Below are positions 10,172-22,075 of a stretch of 64,000 nt of DNA, in pieces; position 1 is the stretch's first letter; each line of letters starts with the position of its first letter. The translations under genes and the position numbers were made by a program. Source of the DNA: Margaritifera margaritifera. Its lineage: Eukaryota > Mollusca > Bivalvia > Unionida > Margaritiferidae. The stretch is taken from positions 1,261,001 to 1,325,000 of the forward strand of contig JAQPZY010001190.1 of NCBI GenBank assembly GCA_029931535.1. Reading direction: 5' to 3'. The notes under the pieces were generated by a model. It was not told the origin of the DNA. It saw nothing but the letters and a program-made list of their open reading frames with translations, and made no database searches.

Positions 10172-10378
10172 CCGTATACTCGCGTATAAGACGGGTCCAA
10201 ATGCAAACAACAGAGACCCTGATCTTCCGTCGCATAATGCGCCGACAGATCAGGGTCTACGTTATTTGTTCTACTAATTAGTCCTTACAAACTGCATAGA
10301 CCCAGATCTGCCGGCGCATTATGCGACGGCAGAATGGGTCTATACAGTTGGTATCGACTTATACGCGAGTATAGATGG
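10172..10378 (-). mobile_element. Double-hairpin MITE, copy 1
   Basis: Ends 'CCGTATACTCGCG' and 'CGCGAGTATAGATGG' form the terminal inverted repeat, with TA on the left. Inside are two hairpins, each with an apex around 'gcataatgc' or 'gcattatgc': the first with arms 'gaccctgatct', the second with arms 'gacccagatct'. In this orientation the family order is reversed, hence - strand. Confidence 0.85.
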
Positions 10379-10379
10379 T

Positions 10380-11478
10380 TGTGTAATATCTGTGAAATGC
10401 AATTGTTTTGTTATTGAAAGGTGCACTAAACACTGCGCTATCAACATGTATTTATGAATTACATAGAAATTAGACTTTTCCAGCAACCTGTTTCCCAGAA
10501 GGGCTGCTGTATTGTGTGTAGTCATTCCCCCCCCCCCCACCCGCCTCCAAATCATTGTATTACAGAAATTCAGAATCAAATAAATATGTTATATCAGTGC
10601 TAAATTTGACACAGTTCGGCACTATTAGTTTATGCGCTTACCGACAGATACATTAGTGTTATTGAGATATCATTTTACGATGAGAAATGGTTTCTCTCCC
10701 TCAGCAAGGGCTGTACAGTTCTGACCTCGTGTGAAGAGCCAAAGTGATTGAGAAAAAACACACAAAAATACATGTTTTAAGACTATCTACGCTATAAAAT
10801 ATGGTATTAGGCTTCCAGATACTTCCATTACAGCTATTATTAAATTTGGCATAATCTGCACAATTTTTAAGTTACAAATAATGTATTTGTAGAACAAAGC
10901 TGCACACTGCTTAACAAAGTATGTTGAATACCGCATGCATAAATTTTCTTTGTCAGTAACAACTGCTGGTAATCTTTTAAAGGGAAAATATTTGCAGTTG
11001 TAACTCGTCTTCTCCATTAAATTACGTGACATATAGGCATAGTGCAAAGTTATTAGTCAAAAAACTTGACATATAAGGACATGTAACACAAATATGACCT
11101 AACAAGTCTGTATAAACATTACCACATCTAATACACATGTCGATCTGTGTTTTTGGTACAGCAGCCCATAGTATAGCAGTAAAAACCTCATTCTTATTTT
11201 AGCTGATTGCCTTACAGTCTTCTAATAATGGAGCAAACGAATAATAATAATAATTCAGCACAAAATTGAGAGGTTAATAAAAAAAAATGTTGGTTTGCAA
11301 TACATATTGTAAAACATATCGACAAACACATATCCGTTTCTAATGTATCTCGTGTCCTGACTATATTTCAATATTGAACTCGGTGCGTGTGTCTCTATCG
11401 CTGTTTGTCTGTTGATATGTGCAGCTACTCTTGTTAATCTGATGAAATCCATTACATGAAGAATTGTCGGATAAATGT
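10380..11478. other. No feature recognised
   Basis: AT-rich sequence with only short frames on both strands. A C10 run lies at about 10529-10538. Nothing else is recognised. Confidence 0.5.
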
Positions 11479-11480
11479 GC

Positions 11481-11576
<96 letters not shown>
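11479..11576. repeat. (GT)n(AT)n microsatellite
   Basis: About 8 GT dinucleotides run into about 37 AT dinucleotides, ending in 'acacac'. Frames across it (IYIYIY) are artefacts of the repeat. Confidence 0.95.
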
Positions 11577-11708
11577 GAATAAATTTAAATTCTCTAACCT
11601 GTATGATAATATTATTTATTCCTATTTAAAAATTCAGTTAATGTTATCAAGCATTCTCATGTAGGATCCAGGGATAGAACTTTCCGCTCAGCTTTTTTGT
11701 ATATTTGT

Positions 11709-11711
<3 letters not shown>

Positions 11712-11782
<71 letters not shown>
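11712..11782. repeat. (CT)n microsatellite
   Basis: About 35 uninterrupted CT dinucleotides. Confidence 0.95.
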
Positions 11783-11784
<2 letters not shown>

Positions 11785-12440
11785 CATAATTGGCAATTAA
11801 ATCGTTGATAAGTAACATCATTCCAAATCAGTTGGATAAGCTCTTAAAGGTGTTGACGTTCTTTAAACATGAAATATATATATTTAGTCGTATTGCTTTG
11901 TATCGCTGAGACAATAGCGCTGCATAAGTGTGTGTACATCCGATCAGAATGGAGTTGAGTAGGTTTACCTTTATATAAACAAACAAATCACATGGCTTTT
12001 CAGTGTGTGTGTGAGTAATTATTATTATTATTATTATTATTTGTGTTGGGAGTAGGGTGGACTAGAATTGTAAACAAAAATCGAATTTTGATGTGGGTTT
12101 GGTGACCTATGATTTTTTATAAATTGTTGGCTGGGGGGGGGGTGGCTAGGATTTTAAAAAATCGGTACGATTGTCTAGGATTTAAACAGAAATTTAGCGG
12201 GGAGTAGATGGGTTGGGTTTTTTGTTTGAAAAAAAGTATTTTTATCGTATTGGAGGTAAGGTATTGGGGTTTAAAACAAACAATTATAAGAAAAAAAAGA
12301 TTCAGTTTATTGCACAGGGCATGTGTAATCGTAGCATTTAGTGGAGATAATCACCACTGAATGTTGGACAAACATACTTTTGTTTCAGCAGAATAACTCT
12401 CTTAATTATATTTTTATTTCAAGAAAATGTGTGCAGATTT
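11783..12440. other. No gene; (ATT)n and G/T-rich degenerate repeats
   Basis: An (ATT)n tract lies at 12017-12041. From about 12045 to 12290 there are loosely repeated G/T-rich lines ('gggtgg...aggattt', 'aattgtaaacaaaaatcg') of about 60-80 bp. No coding frame is convincing. Confidence 0.5.
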
Positions 12441-13210
12441 GCTTTTATACGCCTGCCATAAGGCGGAACACGTTATATAATGATGTCCGTCCGTCCGTCT
12501 GTTTTAAATTTCCGAACAATAACTTGAGTTGTCCATCATCTACAGTTATCAAATTTTATGGATGGCTTGCAGTGTAAGGAAGAACACTATCGATTTCAGA
12601 CTCCAAGTCAAGCTCACTGCGACTGAAAGAAGGGAAACTTTGTCTGCGCAACAACTCAAACTCTCTACTATCTACAGTTACCACACTTTGTGGATAGCTT
12701 GCACTTAGGGTTTGGAAGAACCCTATCGATTTCAGAGTCAAAGGGTCAAGGTCATTTTAACTGACAGAAGAAAAATGATTACCGCACAATAACTCGAGTT
12801 CTCCACCATCTACAGTTACCAGGCTTCGTGGATGGCTTGCACTTGCGGTAAGGAAGAACGCTATCGATTTCAGAATCGTTTCCCCAAAATAACATTAGTT
12901 TTACACGACATACCTTAACCAAACTTTGTGAATGACTTGCACTTGGGGAAAGGAAGATAGCTATTGACTTTGGGGTCAAAAGGTCAAAGATCAAAGTCTT
13001 TGACTGACAGAAGAGATTGGTTTCCGCACAATAACAGTAGTTCTACATCACAGCCCTGGCCCAAATTGGTGGATGGCTTGCATTTAGGGTAAGAAAGAAG
13101 CCTATCGATTTTGGATAAAAAGGGGTAAAGGCACACTGTCTGAAAGAAGAAAAATGTTTTATGCGCAAAAATATCAGTTATCTACGTAGAGAACTATTAT
13201 GAAGTGCTTT
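12440..13210. repeat. Tandem array of about 125-130 bp units
   Basis: The array starts with a small hairpin, 'cgcctgccataaggcgg', then 'gtccgtccgtccgtctg', and continues with units holding 'caataactcgagttctcca', 'tggatggcttgca' and 'gaagaacgctatcgatttc'. About six diverged units are seen. The same family occurs at 38780-39775. Confidence 0.75.
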
Positions 13211-13715
13211 CATATTTGTACAAATGATGCCGATTGGACATCAAATATGGCCACTAGTTTACAAAAATTTAATTTAAAAAATACTTTATACAACTTCTTT
13301 AATGACTGAACAGAATTTGATCAAACTCAACAGAAAGCACCCTGGCATGCAAATTTTTCAGATTTGAACAAACGATGTCGATCCGCCTTCAAATATGTCC
13401 GCTACTTTCAACTTCTTCTGCAAACCCACCAGGCCAGTTTCAACCAAACATGGCAGAGAGCATCCTTGCATAACGCCTTTCACATTTGTACAAATGATGC
13501 CTATCTGCCTTCAAATATGGTAATCGTTACTAAAAATAGAAAAATCTGTAAACGATTTATCCAAAACTGATTAACAGAATTTGACCAGACTTAACAGAAA
13601 GCATACTGACTTGGAGGGCTTACAATTTTGTACAACTGATGTCATCTGCCATAAAAATTTGGCCATCCACCATCAAATATTTTGTTGTGGGCACCTCCAG
13701 ACCGCTAGGTATGCT
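13211..13715. repeat. Tandem array of about 160 bp units (type 'atgatgccgatctgcc')
   Basis: Units contain 'tttgtacaaatgatgcc', 'catcaaatatggcc', 'aaaatagaaaa' and 'gaccaaacttgacagaa'-like phrases. The same family occurs at 17110-17935 and 19850-21000. Confidence 0.7.
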
Positions 13716-15043
13716 AAACTAGCAGGCCTATGATGCGACTTCCCCACCCCCTTGTCCGAATGTTAAAATGCTTTTATATATGTTTGTATCCCCCCCCCAC
13801 ACACACACACACACGATCTGCATTGTGAGTAATATTGAAAGAAAAAAAAACAACTTTCGAGCAGAAATATTTGTCTGGGGTTCCTCTTTTATTTTTGATG
13901 GGGACATATTTGTTTTGATTCTTGTTGCCAGGTCTCCATTCGTTCCGTCCAGGAGCCAAAATTGTATTTCAAAACGGGCATATACTCCCTCTCCAGGCAT
14001 TACACCTTTTGGATGGTTTTCTCACCCATTGTGAAAAGTTTGAGTGATCCTTTGCCATAGATCTATTTATTTTGTCCTTTTCATGTTTGCAAAATTTGTG
14101 CTAATTATGTTGTTTAAAAAGTGCATTTATATTCTTTTAATATGCGCATTGGTCAGGACTGGCATTTCCTTAGATCAAGTCATGAGTTGTTTATTTTTCA
14201 GTCCTATATATAAAAACAAATAACAAATATTATTTTAGAAAAAAAGGACAAGTTTGTTTCTTGTACTGAGTGATTGTACGGTATGCATATTTTGTATTTT
14301 GACTCCATTTTTAGTATATCTATATGTTATCCCCCACCCCCACCCCCGTTTGTTTGTTTGGTTGTGTAGCCATTGTTGTTATGCCCTTGTTTTCTGAGAC
14401 TCCTATGCGAGTCTGTCTACCTCGCGTGACGCCTTGATAGCATAGCCTCTCATCATTATCACCCGTTACTTAAGGGACATAACCGCCAGTTTCATTGTGT
14501 TACATCGAGTTGTTTTACCTCTTTTATATGTTAGTCTTATATTAGTTATTGTGAGTTGTTTTTTTTATATTGTTTTTTTTTCTTTTATAGAGTTTGCTTT
14601 TTTTTTTCTTTTGTAGTCCCATCTAACCCTCTTATGCCTTTTTTTTTTTTTTTTTTTTCCCCCTTCAGAATTTTTAGACAGATGTTACTCCTTTGCGGCT
14701 TTGGTAACCTCTTTTTGTGAGGGACATTTTTTTAGCATGTGAGGGTGGGGGTTGGCCTGACTCTGTGCTCTATCTCCCCAAGTGGGAGTCATATGACCAA
14801 CCCCTTCCCTCCCAGTGGCTATTGTTCTTTCCTCCCCCGTCGAAGGCGACTGAAGTTCATGTTCTTTTTTAAGGTTGAAAAAAAAAAGTATTCGCACTGA
14901 TTTAATAGACATCCCGTGCCGTTTACTGTATATTTTACTACTAAATATGTGTCTTTGATTTTTATGGACAAAAAATAAAGTTTTAGAAAACATTATTTGT
15001 ATTATTAAGTTTGCGTTTAATATTGTCCTCGGTTGTTTGTTTT
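13716..15043. other. No gene recognised; C and T homopolymers
   Basis: T-rich stretches at 14560-14660, a 'cccccccccacacacacac' run near 13791 and 'tcccccacccccacccccg' near 14330. Frames on either strand (13728-14034, 14685-15059) run through these and resemble nothing known. Parts may be degraded retrotransposon linked to the ORF1-like remnant at 16450-17090, but I cannot show this. Confidence 0.4.
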
Positions 15044-16200
15044 TATCACTGCTGGTCATAGACCAGAAGAGCTTTTAGGATGGTCTGTTGTCCGTCGTCT
15101 GACGTCCGTCCATCCGTTAGCTAAACTACTTTGAGGATTGCCTTGAAACTTTATACACACATTCATCCCATGGTCTAGTTGGTCCTAAATGAAAATGATG
15201 CTGCTCGGACATCCAATATGGCCGCCACAGCGACCATCTTGAAAATCTTGTTATCGCTACTCCTTTTGAATGGATGGTTATATCAACATGAGCATTTCAC
15301 TGAAAGACTTCTTATGATGTCTAGTTGGTCTTAAATGAAAATGGTGCTGATCTGAAGTCCAATACTGCCACCACAGCAGCCATCTTGAAAATCTTCTTAC
15401 TGTTACTCCTGAGTGGAAAGTCATATCTTGAAAATATTGTTATCTCTACTCTTCCCAAATGGATGGCTATATCAACATGGGGTTTTCACCAGAACCCTTA
15501 TTATGATACCTAGTTGGTCCTAAATGAAAATGGTGCCAGTCGTACATCCAAGATGGCTTCCACAGCGACTGTCTTAAAAATCTTTTTGTCACTACTCCCC
15601 CTGAATGAATGATCATTATGACATCGGGTTTTCACCAAAAAACTCCTAATGATGTCTGCTTTGTCCTAAATGAAAATGGTGTTTTCACCAGAAGAGTTCT
15701 TATGGTGTCTATTTGGTCCCTAATGAAAACGACTATACCTCAATATGGCCACTATGGTTGTTATCTTTAAAATGGTGTTATCTCTACTCCTCCCAAATGG
15801 ATAGCTATATCAACATGGGGTTTTCACCAGTAGACTTCTTATGATACCTAGTTGGTCATACATGAAAATGGTGCCAGTCGTACATCCAATATGACCTCCA
15901 CAACGAATGTCATAAAAATCTTGTTTTCACTACTCCCTCCGAATGGGTGATCATTATGACATGGGGTTTTCACCAAAACACTTCCAATGATGTATATTTT
16001 GTCCTAAATCAAAACGGTGCCAAGCTAACATCCAATATGTGCACCACATCAGCTAATTTGAAAATCTTGTTATCGCTAAATAATATCAGAGATGGTTTCA
16101 ACACTTGACAGTTTAAAGGAAGAAATGGTTTTATCTTGAATTCCTGGAAATTCTTTTCGTCCTGTAGAGCGCCAGTCCCTTCGAGGGACTCTTGTTTTAT
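15044..16200 (+). mobile_element. Tandem array with hairpin ends (HINE-like), about 1.15 kb
   Basis: The left end has a hairpin, 'ctggtcatagaccag', followed by 'aagagcttttaggatgg'. The right end has 'gagcgccagtcccttcgag' forming the hairpin 'agtccc-ttcg-agggact', followed by 'cttgtt'. Between them are about six units of about 155-170 bp with 'tagttggtcctaaatgaaaa', 'catccaatatggcc' and 'gttttcaccag'. The combination of short asymmetric ends, a 3' stem-loop and a tandem core suggests a Helentron-associated (HINE/DINE-1-like) element. This classification is inferred. Confidence 0.55.
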
Positions 16201-16449
16201 GGTGTTGTTTGGTTCGTCTATACTGCTCTAATGTTATTTATTTTTTCTATGTTGTCCTGGTTTTGTGTTTCTTTGTTATGTTGGAATTGTGGTGTTAAAT
16301 TGGGGGTGTTGAAGGATGTATACGTGACTATGCTTGTCTAGGTTCCTGGGCCATGAAGGTGATGATTTTTTTTAAGCGGGTCTGGGTGACAAGAAAACGG
16401 GTACTTGATTTTCCTTTGGTGTTTCCTTTTGTAATGTAATGTGACATGA
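16201..16449. other. No feature recognised
   Basis: T/G-rich sequence between the capped array and the ORF1-like remnant; no coding signal. Confidence 0.5.
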
Positions 16450-17090
16450 TTGTATTTCTATTTCTTGGTCTTTACCGCAGTAGGAGGCTGCTTTTTCTCC
16501 TTGCCTGGGGCCAGGGTTTCACCATCATTGACATTTGGCTCTTCGATTGTGTAATCCTCTCTGATTATTTTCGATGGGGGGATTGGGGGTTGGGGGGAAA
16601 GGGATTTGCTTATCTGTTTTTTTTGTTTTGTTTTGTTTGGTTCCATTCACTTTCATTTGGCGGTGTAGTTAATTCAGCCTCGTCTCCATGTTCCCCTCTG
16701 TGGGGTTTTCTATTGATTCACACTCGTTTTAGCTTTTTAATTGTTCTTCTTTGTAAAGTTTTCTTGCTTATTTTTCATCCAAATGTATGACTGGTATAGG
16801 TTTTAGACCATACGAAATTTAAGATTTTTTTTCTGCGGACGCAGCATACGTTTTCGTTTGTTGTTTGATAGTGGCTGGCTTTAGACTTTTCCACATGTCC
16901 GGTTTGGCCGCACCGGAACATCGTCGGTGGTATATACAGTCTGTATAACATGTTTTTTTGTAGAAGAAAGCCCATCACACAGAACAATATATGCATTTTC
17001 TTTGCCTCACCCTTGTCTACAGTGACCATTCTTACCCCTGTCAGTGCCATGGATTATTGCTTAAAGGTAGCTTTTTTTTTTCTTTTTTGC
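16450..17090 (-). pseudogene. LINE ORF1/gag-like remnant with a zinc-knuckle trace
   Basis: On the - strand, 17050-16775 reads LTGVRMVTVDKGEA, then after about 30 residues PPTMFRCGQTGHVEKS. This matches the usual arrangement in CR1/L2-like ORF1 or gag proteins, where a Thr-Gly-Val-Arg-Met-Val segment precedes a CCHC zinc knuckle. Here the first and last cysteines of the knuckle are missing (Met-Phe-Arg-Cys-Gly-...-Gly-His). Farther on, 16646-16458 gives a Lys/Pro-rich, low-complexity stretch such as often follows the knuckle. No reverse transcriptase is found beside it. The + strand frame 16446-16790, rich in Phe and Leu, is its antisense shadow. Family assignment rests on this short segment only. 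Confidence 0.45.
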
Positions 17091-17109
17091 AGTGAGGTTT
17101 CAGTTTTTT

Positions 17110-17362
17110 TTTCTAATTTGAATTTAAGTACTTCTGAAGGTATCTCTAACGGTAAGCTCATCTGCCATAACATTTGGCCATCCACCAGCAAATTTGGCTG
17201 CAATTACTTAAACTTTAAAGAAACAAATTCAGAAACTTCTCAGCAGAAATTACCCAAATTTGACAGAAGGCATTCTGGTTAATAAGGGATTTCATACTTT
17301 ACAAATGATCCCGATTCGCCTTTAAGTATGGCCTGAGTTACTACAAATGGAAATGCCTTAAA

Positions 17363-17437
<75 letters not shown>

Positions 17438-17935
17438 TATGCTAATCTCCCATAAACATGGCTGCTATTACTAAAAATAGAAAACCCTGTAATAAGTTCT
17501 AAAAAAAAGAAGAACGCTTAACAGAATTTTTATCAAATTTGACGGAAAGTGTCCTAATTTGAACACCTTTCAGATTGATACATATTGTGCTGTTCAGCCA
17601 TCAAATATGGCTGCTGTTACTAAAAGTAGAAACAAACATTTCCACAACTTTATCTTTAAAAACCCCTGAACAGATTTTAACCAACTTTGACGCAAGCTAA
17701 TGGTATAGGGGCCATTCACTATTGGACCACTGATGTTGATGTGCCATCAAATATGGATGAAGATACAAAAAGAGACACCTTGAAACAAAAGTTTTCATAA
17801 GATATGCAATCAACAGCATGTGAAGAAATTTTAACAGAAGGCATCATACATATCCTGATTTATTGGCCAACTGCTTTTGAATTTGGCTGTTAGGCAGATG
17901 TCACCAGGTAAGCACTCTCAAGCCGACTTTTTTTT
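17110..17935. repeat. Tandem array with a capped right end
   Basis: Units of about 160 bp hold 'gccatcaaatatggc', 'ctaaaaatagaaa' and 'gaccaaatttgacagaagg'-like phrases, the same family as 13211-13715. The right end 'caccaggtaagcactctc' resembles the right-hand cap of the HINE-like elements in this window, followed by an 18-T run. A (TA)n microsatellite at 17367-17434 is embedded. Confidence 0.65.
17367..17434. repeat. (TA)n microsatellite
   Basis: About 33 TA dinucleotides, perfect, within a tandem array. Confidence 0.95.
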
Positions 17936-18276
17936 TTTTTTTTTAAGAGCCTGATTTATATTTGTCACAAGGCCAATGGTCCAGGTCACGAATAACTTTT
18001 GTCATGTATCACCCTGGAGCTTATGCAAAGATATGAGTATTCATAACATGCATGGATAGGGACATACTGCCACGTTTTAATTAACATTTGTGTTTGCGAC
18101 GAGGCTAAAAACAACTTTATGACCGCAGCAACAGTGTGCTGGTCGGTTTCCAAAACAAGTAAACTGCGTTGATTGTCATCTGCTAATTGTGCGAGTCATA
18201 TATCAGTCAAAATCACACCATAAAGCAGATGTTTGTATATAGTGGTCATTGATCAGCAACAGCCAAATTATATATA
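17936..18276. other. No feature recognised
   Basis: Single-copy-like AT-rich sequence without a coding signal. Confidence 0.5.
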
Positions 18277-18481
18277 CCGTCTATACTCGCGTATAAAACG
18301 ATACCAACTGCAAACTGCATAGGCCCAGATCTACCGTAGCATAATGCGCCGGCAGATCTGGGTCAATGCAGTTTGTAAGGACTAATCAGTATAAAAAACA
18401 ACATAGACTCGCATTATGCGACGGCAGATCAGGGTATATGTTGTTTGCATTTGGACTAAGCTTATACACGATTATAGACGG
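18277..18481 (+). mobile_element. Double-hairpin MITE, copy 2
   Basis: TA-flanked ends 'CCGTCTATACTCGCG' and 'ATTATAGACGG' surround the two family hairpins. The first (arms 'cccagatct') is complete; in the second the left arm has lost several bases. Confidence 0.85.
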
Positions 18482-18859
18482 TATGCAGACTCTTGGTTAT
18501 TTTAACATAGGTACGTGTCACTTGTGACCAGTCATGTGCTCTGAGAATCCTGTTCTCTGGAATGCACTATACTTAACCAGTGTCAGGCAAAGGTCACCTG
18601 GAGTAGTTAGTTTCACCTATGACAAAAGCAGCTGTTACTAGAGTCAGTCTGACTCAATAATATATGTGTATTGATTTCACTCCCACGTCTTACAGCTTGA
18701 TGTTAGTGTGACATAGTACATGTACTTATACTATGGCTTCTGTAGGAGCAATACAGAATCATTTGACCAACATTGTACATTCTACTCTTTTGACTTCATC
18801 AAAATTATAATAATTTCATTCAGAGATACAGGGTCAGACACGAGCCTTACTTACTATAT
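18482..18859. other. No feature recognised
   Basis: Single-copy-like sequence between MITE copies. Confidence 0.5.
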
Positions 18860-19070
18860 ATATCTATGTAAAATATCAACCAAACTGTAAACATTGTAGT
18901 CCCGGATCTGCATCACATAATGTGCTGGCAGAGTAGGGTCTCACAGCACTGTTTGCTTGAAATTATAAGTAAAAACTAACATAAACCCTGATCTGCTAGT
19001 GCATTATGCGACAGCAGATGTGTCCTTGTTGGTTGCAGTTTGATGTGCATTATGTGTGGGTAAATATGGT
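18860..19070 (+). mobile_element. Double-hairpin MITE, old degraded copy
   Basis: The two hairpins remain visible ('cccggatctgcatcacataa', 'accctgatctgctagtgcat') with many unpaired changes. The ends are barely recognisable; the right end is 'taaatatggta'. Confidence 0.6.
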
Positions 19071-19214
19071 ATTACAGTTGCAGCACACTTCAGTAAGATG
19101 CAGCCTCATCTAAAATCTGTTACACTTTATGACTCTCATGGGCCACATAATAACAATAAAGGTATTACCAAACTTTTACAGGGAATCCTTTTGTAATAGT
19201 ATAAATTCAGTTTA

Positions 19215-19423
19215 CCGTATATACACGCGTATAATCTGATACCAACTTCAAACTGCATGGACCCAGATCTGCTGTCGCATAATGCACTGGCAGATCTGGG
19301 TCTATGCAGTTTGTAAGGACTAATCAGTAGAACAAACAACATAGACCCTGCCACATTATGCGATGGCAGATCAGGGTCTATGTTGTTTGCATTTTGACCC
19401 GGATTATACACAAGTATATATGG
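19215..19423 (+). mobile_element. Double-hairpin MITE, copy 3
   Basis: TA-flanked ends 'CCGTATATACACGCG' and 'AAGTATATATGG'. The first hairpin is complete with arms 'gacccagatctgc'; the second has a shortened left arm near the apex. Confidence 0.85.
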
Positions 19424-19433
19424 TAATACATGT

Positions 19434-19444
19434 ATTATTATTAT

Positions 19445-19477
<33 letters not shown>

Positions 19478-19814
19478 GATCTCTCACATTGATAAAAATC
19501 TTCCTCATTACATGTATCATGATACCTCGTGTATGTCCAGCTGTCCATCCATCTGTCCATTACCACATATAAACTGCTGTGTGGAAATTTATGAAACTTT
19601 ATTGTTAAAGTAATGTTGACCCTGTAATAACCATACCATCTGCAACAGGGGTATTATCATTGGCTGCCAAGCTTATATGCAGTTATGACAGAGGATGCAT
19701 CATGTATTTGACAGAATTCACATAATGATCACGGGGTCAGCGAGTATGGTGGGGAGTAGGAGGTTATAGAATATGCAGAACAAAGTGTAGGAATTTATTA
19801 TAGCAGCTACTCTA

Positions 19815-19848
<34 letters not shown>

Positions 19849-19849
19849 G
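19434..19849. other. (ATT)n tracts with unremarkable sequence between
   Basis: (ATT)n tracts lie at 19434-19472 and 19817-19848. The sequence between holds a fragment of a hairpin repeat ('gtatgtccagctgtccatcc') and no gene. Confidence 0.6.
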
Positions 19850-21000
19850 TTCACCTGGCTATAAGGCCAGATTAGTTTAATGTGTGCCCTGCATCGGTGA
19901 TGCATCTGTCAATTATTGCTATTTTCAACTTCTAAAAAATCACAAGACCAATTTCAACCAAATTGGTATGAAGGCCTTTCAGGTTTGTACAAATTATTCA
20001 GATCTGCCACAAAATATGGCCATCATTGCTAAAAAAATAGAAAAACCTTTGAAAAAACCTTTGCTAACAAACAAAACTGAAGAATTTGACCTAATTTGAC
20101 TTGAAGCATTCTGACAGGAAGTGCTTTCAAATTTATACAGATTAAATTGATTAGCCATCAAAATATACCTGTCATAACTAAAAGTAGAAAACCTTTAGAT
20201 GACTTTTTTTTTTCAACGTCTCAAAAAAGAATTGAACTAATATTGATTGTAAGTGTCCTGATGTAAGGTCCATTGAAATTTTTACCAATGATACCAATCT
20301 GCCATGAAATATGGTCACTGTTACTAACAAAACAAAGAAATTAAATGACTTCTTCTTTAAAACCCCACAACAGAATTAGAACAACTTTGACTGAAAACAT
20401 CCTGTCATGAAGGGCTTTCAGGTTTGGTACAAATTAAGCCTATTTGCCATCAAATATGGCCACCATTAGTAAAAATAGAAAAACCTTTAAACAACTACAT
20501 CTCAAAATCCACTCGACAGAATCTGACCAAATTTGACTGAAGTATTCTGAGATAAAGGGCTTCCAAATTTTTTACGAATGATGCTGATACACAATCAAAA
20601 ATAATGCTGCTGTTACTAAAAATAGAAAAGCTTTAACAACTTCTTCAAAAAAATGCTCAGTAAAATTTGACTGAATTTGACAGAAGTGAAAGCCTTTTAT
20701 ACAAATGCTGCTGATCTGCCATCATATATGCATGCCATTACGAAATATAGAAAAACATTTAAATACTTTTTCTGAAAATATTCCTCAATAGAATTTTACC
20801 AACTTTGACAGAAAGCATCATGGCATAAAGGCCCATTAATATTAGACAAATTATGCTGATTTGCCATTATATATGGATGAAGATACAAATTATGCTGATT
20901 TGCCATTATATATGGATGAAGATACAAAAAATAGAAAAACCTTGAGACAGTTCATTTCATAATATATGAAATCGACAGCATTTAAAAAAATTCCCAATAT
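19850..21000 (+). mobile_element. Capped tandem array, HINE-like, right end not found
   Basis: The left end 'agttcacctggctataaggc' forms a 'ggct-ataa-ggcc' hairpin, as in the elements at 24177 and 33394. About six units of about 160 bp follow ('catcaaatatggccaccatt', 'aaaaatagaaaaacc', 'gacagaaagcatc'). A 39-bp piece is duplicated in tandem at about 20846-20925. No 3' cap is seen; another family begins at about 21003. Confidence 0.5.
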
Positions 21001-21002
21001 TA

Positions 21003-21640
21003 TTATCCCCACACTTTTAACAACAGCATTAGGGATACTGTGCTTGTCTCCATCTCTCCATCCATCTTTCCACCCTTACAATATAAACAAAAATTGATAA
21101 TTCACACAATCTGGGGAGGAGGGTTCAGAATTGAATTGGTTTCAAAAAAATTTATCACTTAACATGTACATGAAAAGAAAATCTGTGATAAGGAGATTAC
21201 AACATATAACCTGAAATGATGACTACATGTATCCAACATACATTGGCCACTGAGTCAATCCTTAAACCCCTCCAAGACTTTGCCTTGGATTTATAAATTG
21301 GATACTATTGAGGTAACCACCCTATTATAATAAATACTCTTTTTGGACATGAAAAATACATTAAGTTTTAGATATGCAACCCATATTGGCCACTGGGTCT
21401 ATCCTTACCCCAGAACGACATATACTTTTTGGACACGAAAAGGCATATGTTCATATGCAGCTGACATTGGAACCTGGGTCCATCCTTACCTTTATGGACT
21501 CCAGTAAGAGGCGCAGTTTTTGGGATGAGAATCAAAATGGGTTATGCCTGGGAATGTGTATTTTACAAACACAAAAACGTAATTCTAAGTTTCTTGTGTC
21601 ATGTGTCAGGTAGATGGTATTTATATATAAACTCAGCCTG
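21003..21640. repeat. Degenerate repeats upstream of the first ZNF410 coding exon
   Basis: From 21003 a short 'ttatccccacacttttaac' segment starts a different repeat family. Then three loose copies of 'attggccactgggtcatcc'-like lines with 'ctttttggacatgaaaa' occur at about 21235-21530. No promoter or upstream coding exon is recognised. Confidence 0.5.
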
Positions 21641-21702
21641 CTATCCAATCTGAAAACTGTATTGCCAGCATATGTATTAATTTTATTCCTATCCAACAGA
21701 AC

Positions 21703-22075
21703 ATGGAGGACACAGGAACATTCCGTGAGGCATCTGCTCCAGCATCAAATTCCCCATTTTTGCTCCTGGTGAGCGACAAGGGTGGACCTCGAGCCAACTG
21801 TATATTGCAGCAACCAGTCTCCCTCAGTCTGATACCATTATCAAATTTCCATGAAATTGCAAAAGCCAACTTGGTATCACAGACCCAGGAGGTCATTATG
21901 CAGCAGCTAGGGATGCTACCAGAGTCACAATTGAAACCAGAATCTGCAGGGCTAATGCTAAATATCAGCACTTGTAATGAAACCGGTTCCACAACATCCT
22001 GTGTTATGAGTTCTAGTGTTGTAACATTACCTTATGGTGACCAAGGGTCACAGCCAATAGTCATCTCTAAGAAAG
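21703..22075 (+). CDS. ZNF410: ZNF410 coding exon 1 (residues 1-124)
   Basis: The acceptor 'ttccta-tccaacag' ends at 21699 and the donor 'aaag|gtatt' follows 22075, phase 1. The frame is open from the ATG at 21703 (context 'aacATGg'). The product is rich in Ser, Leu and Gln with no known domain, as expected for the ZNF410 N-terminus, which is poorly conserved. Confidence 0.75.

Noticed and set aside
11361..11664. Frames with IYIYIY on both strands
   Set aside because: Translation of the (AT)n microsatellite.
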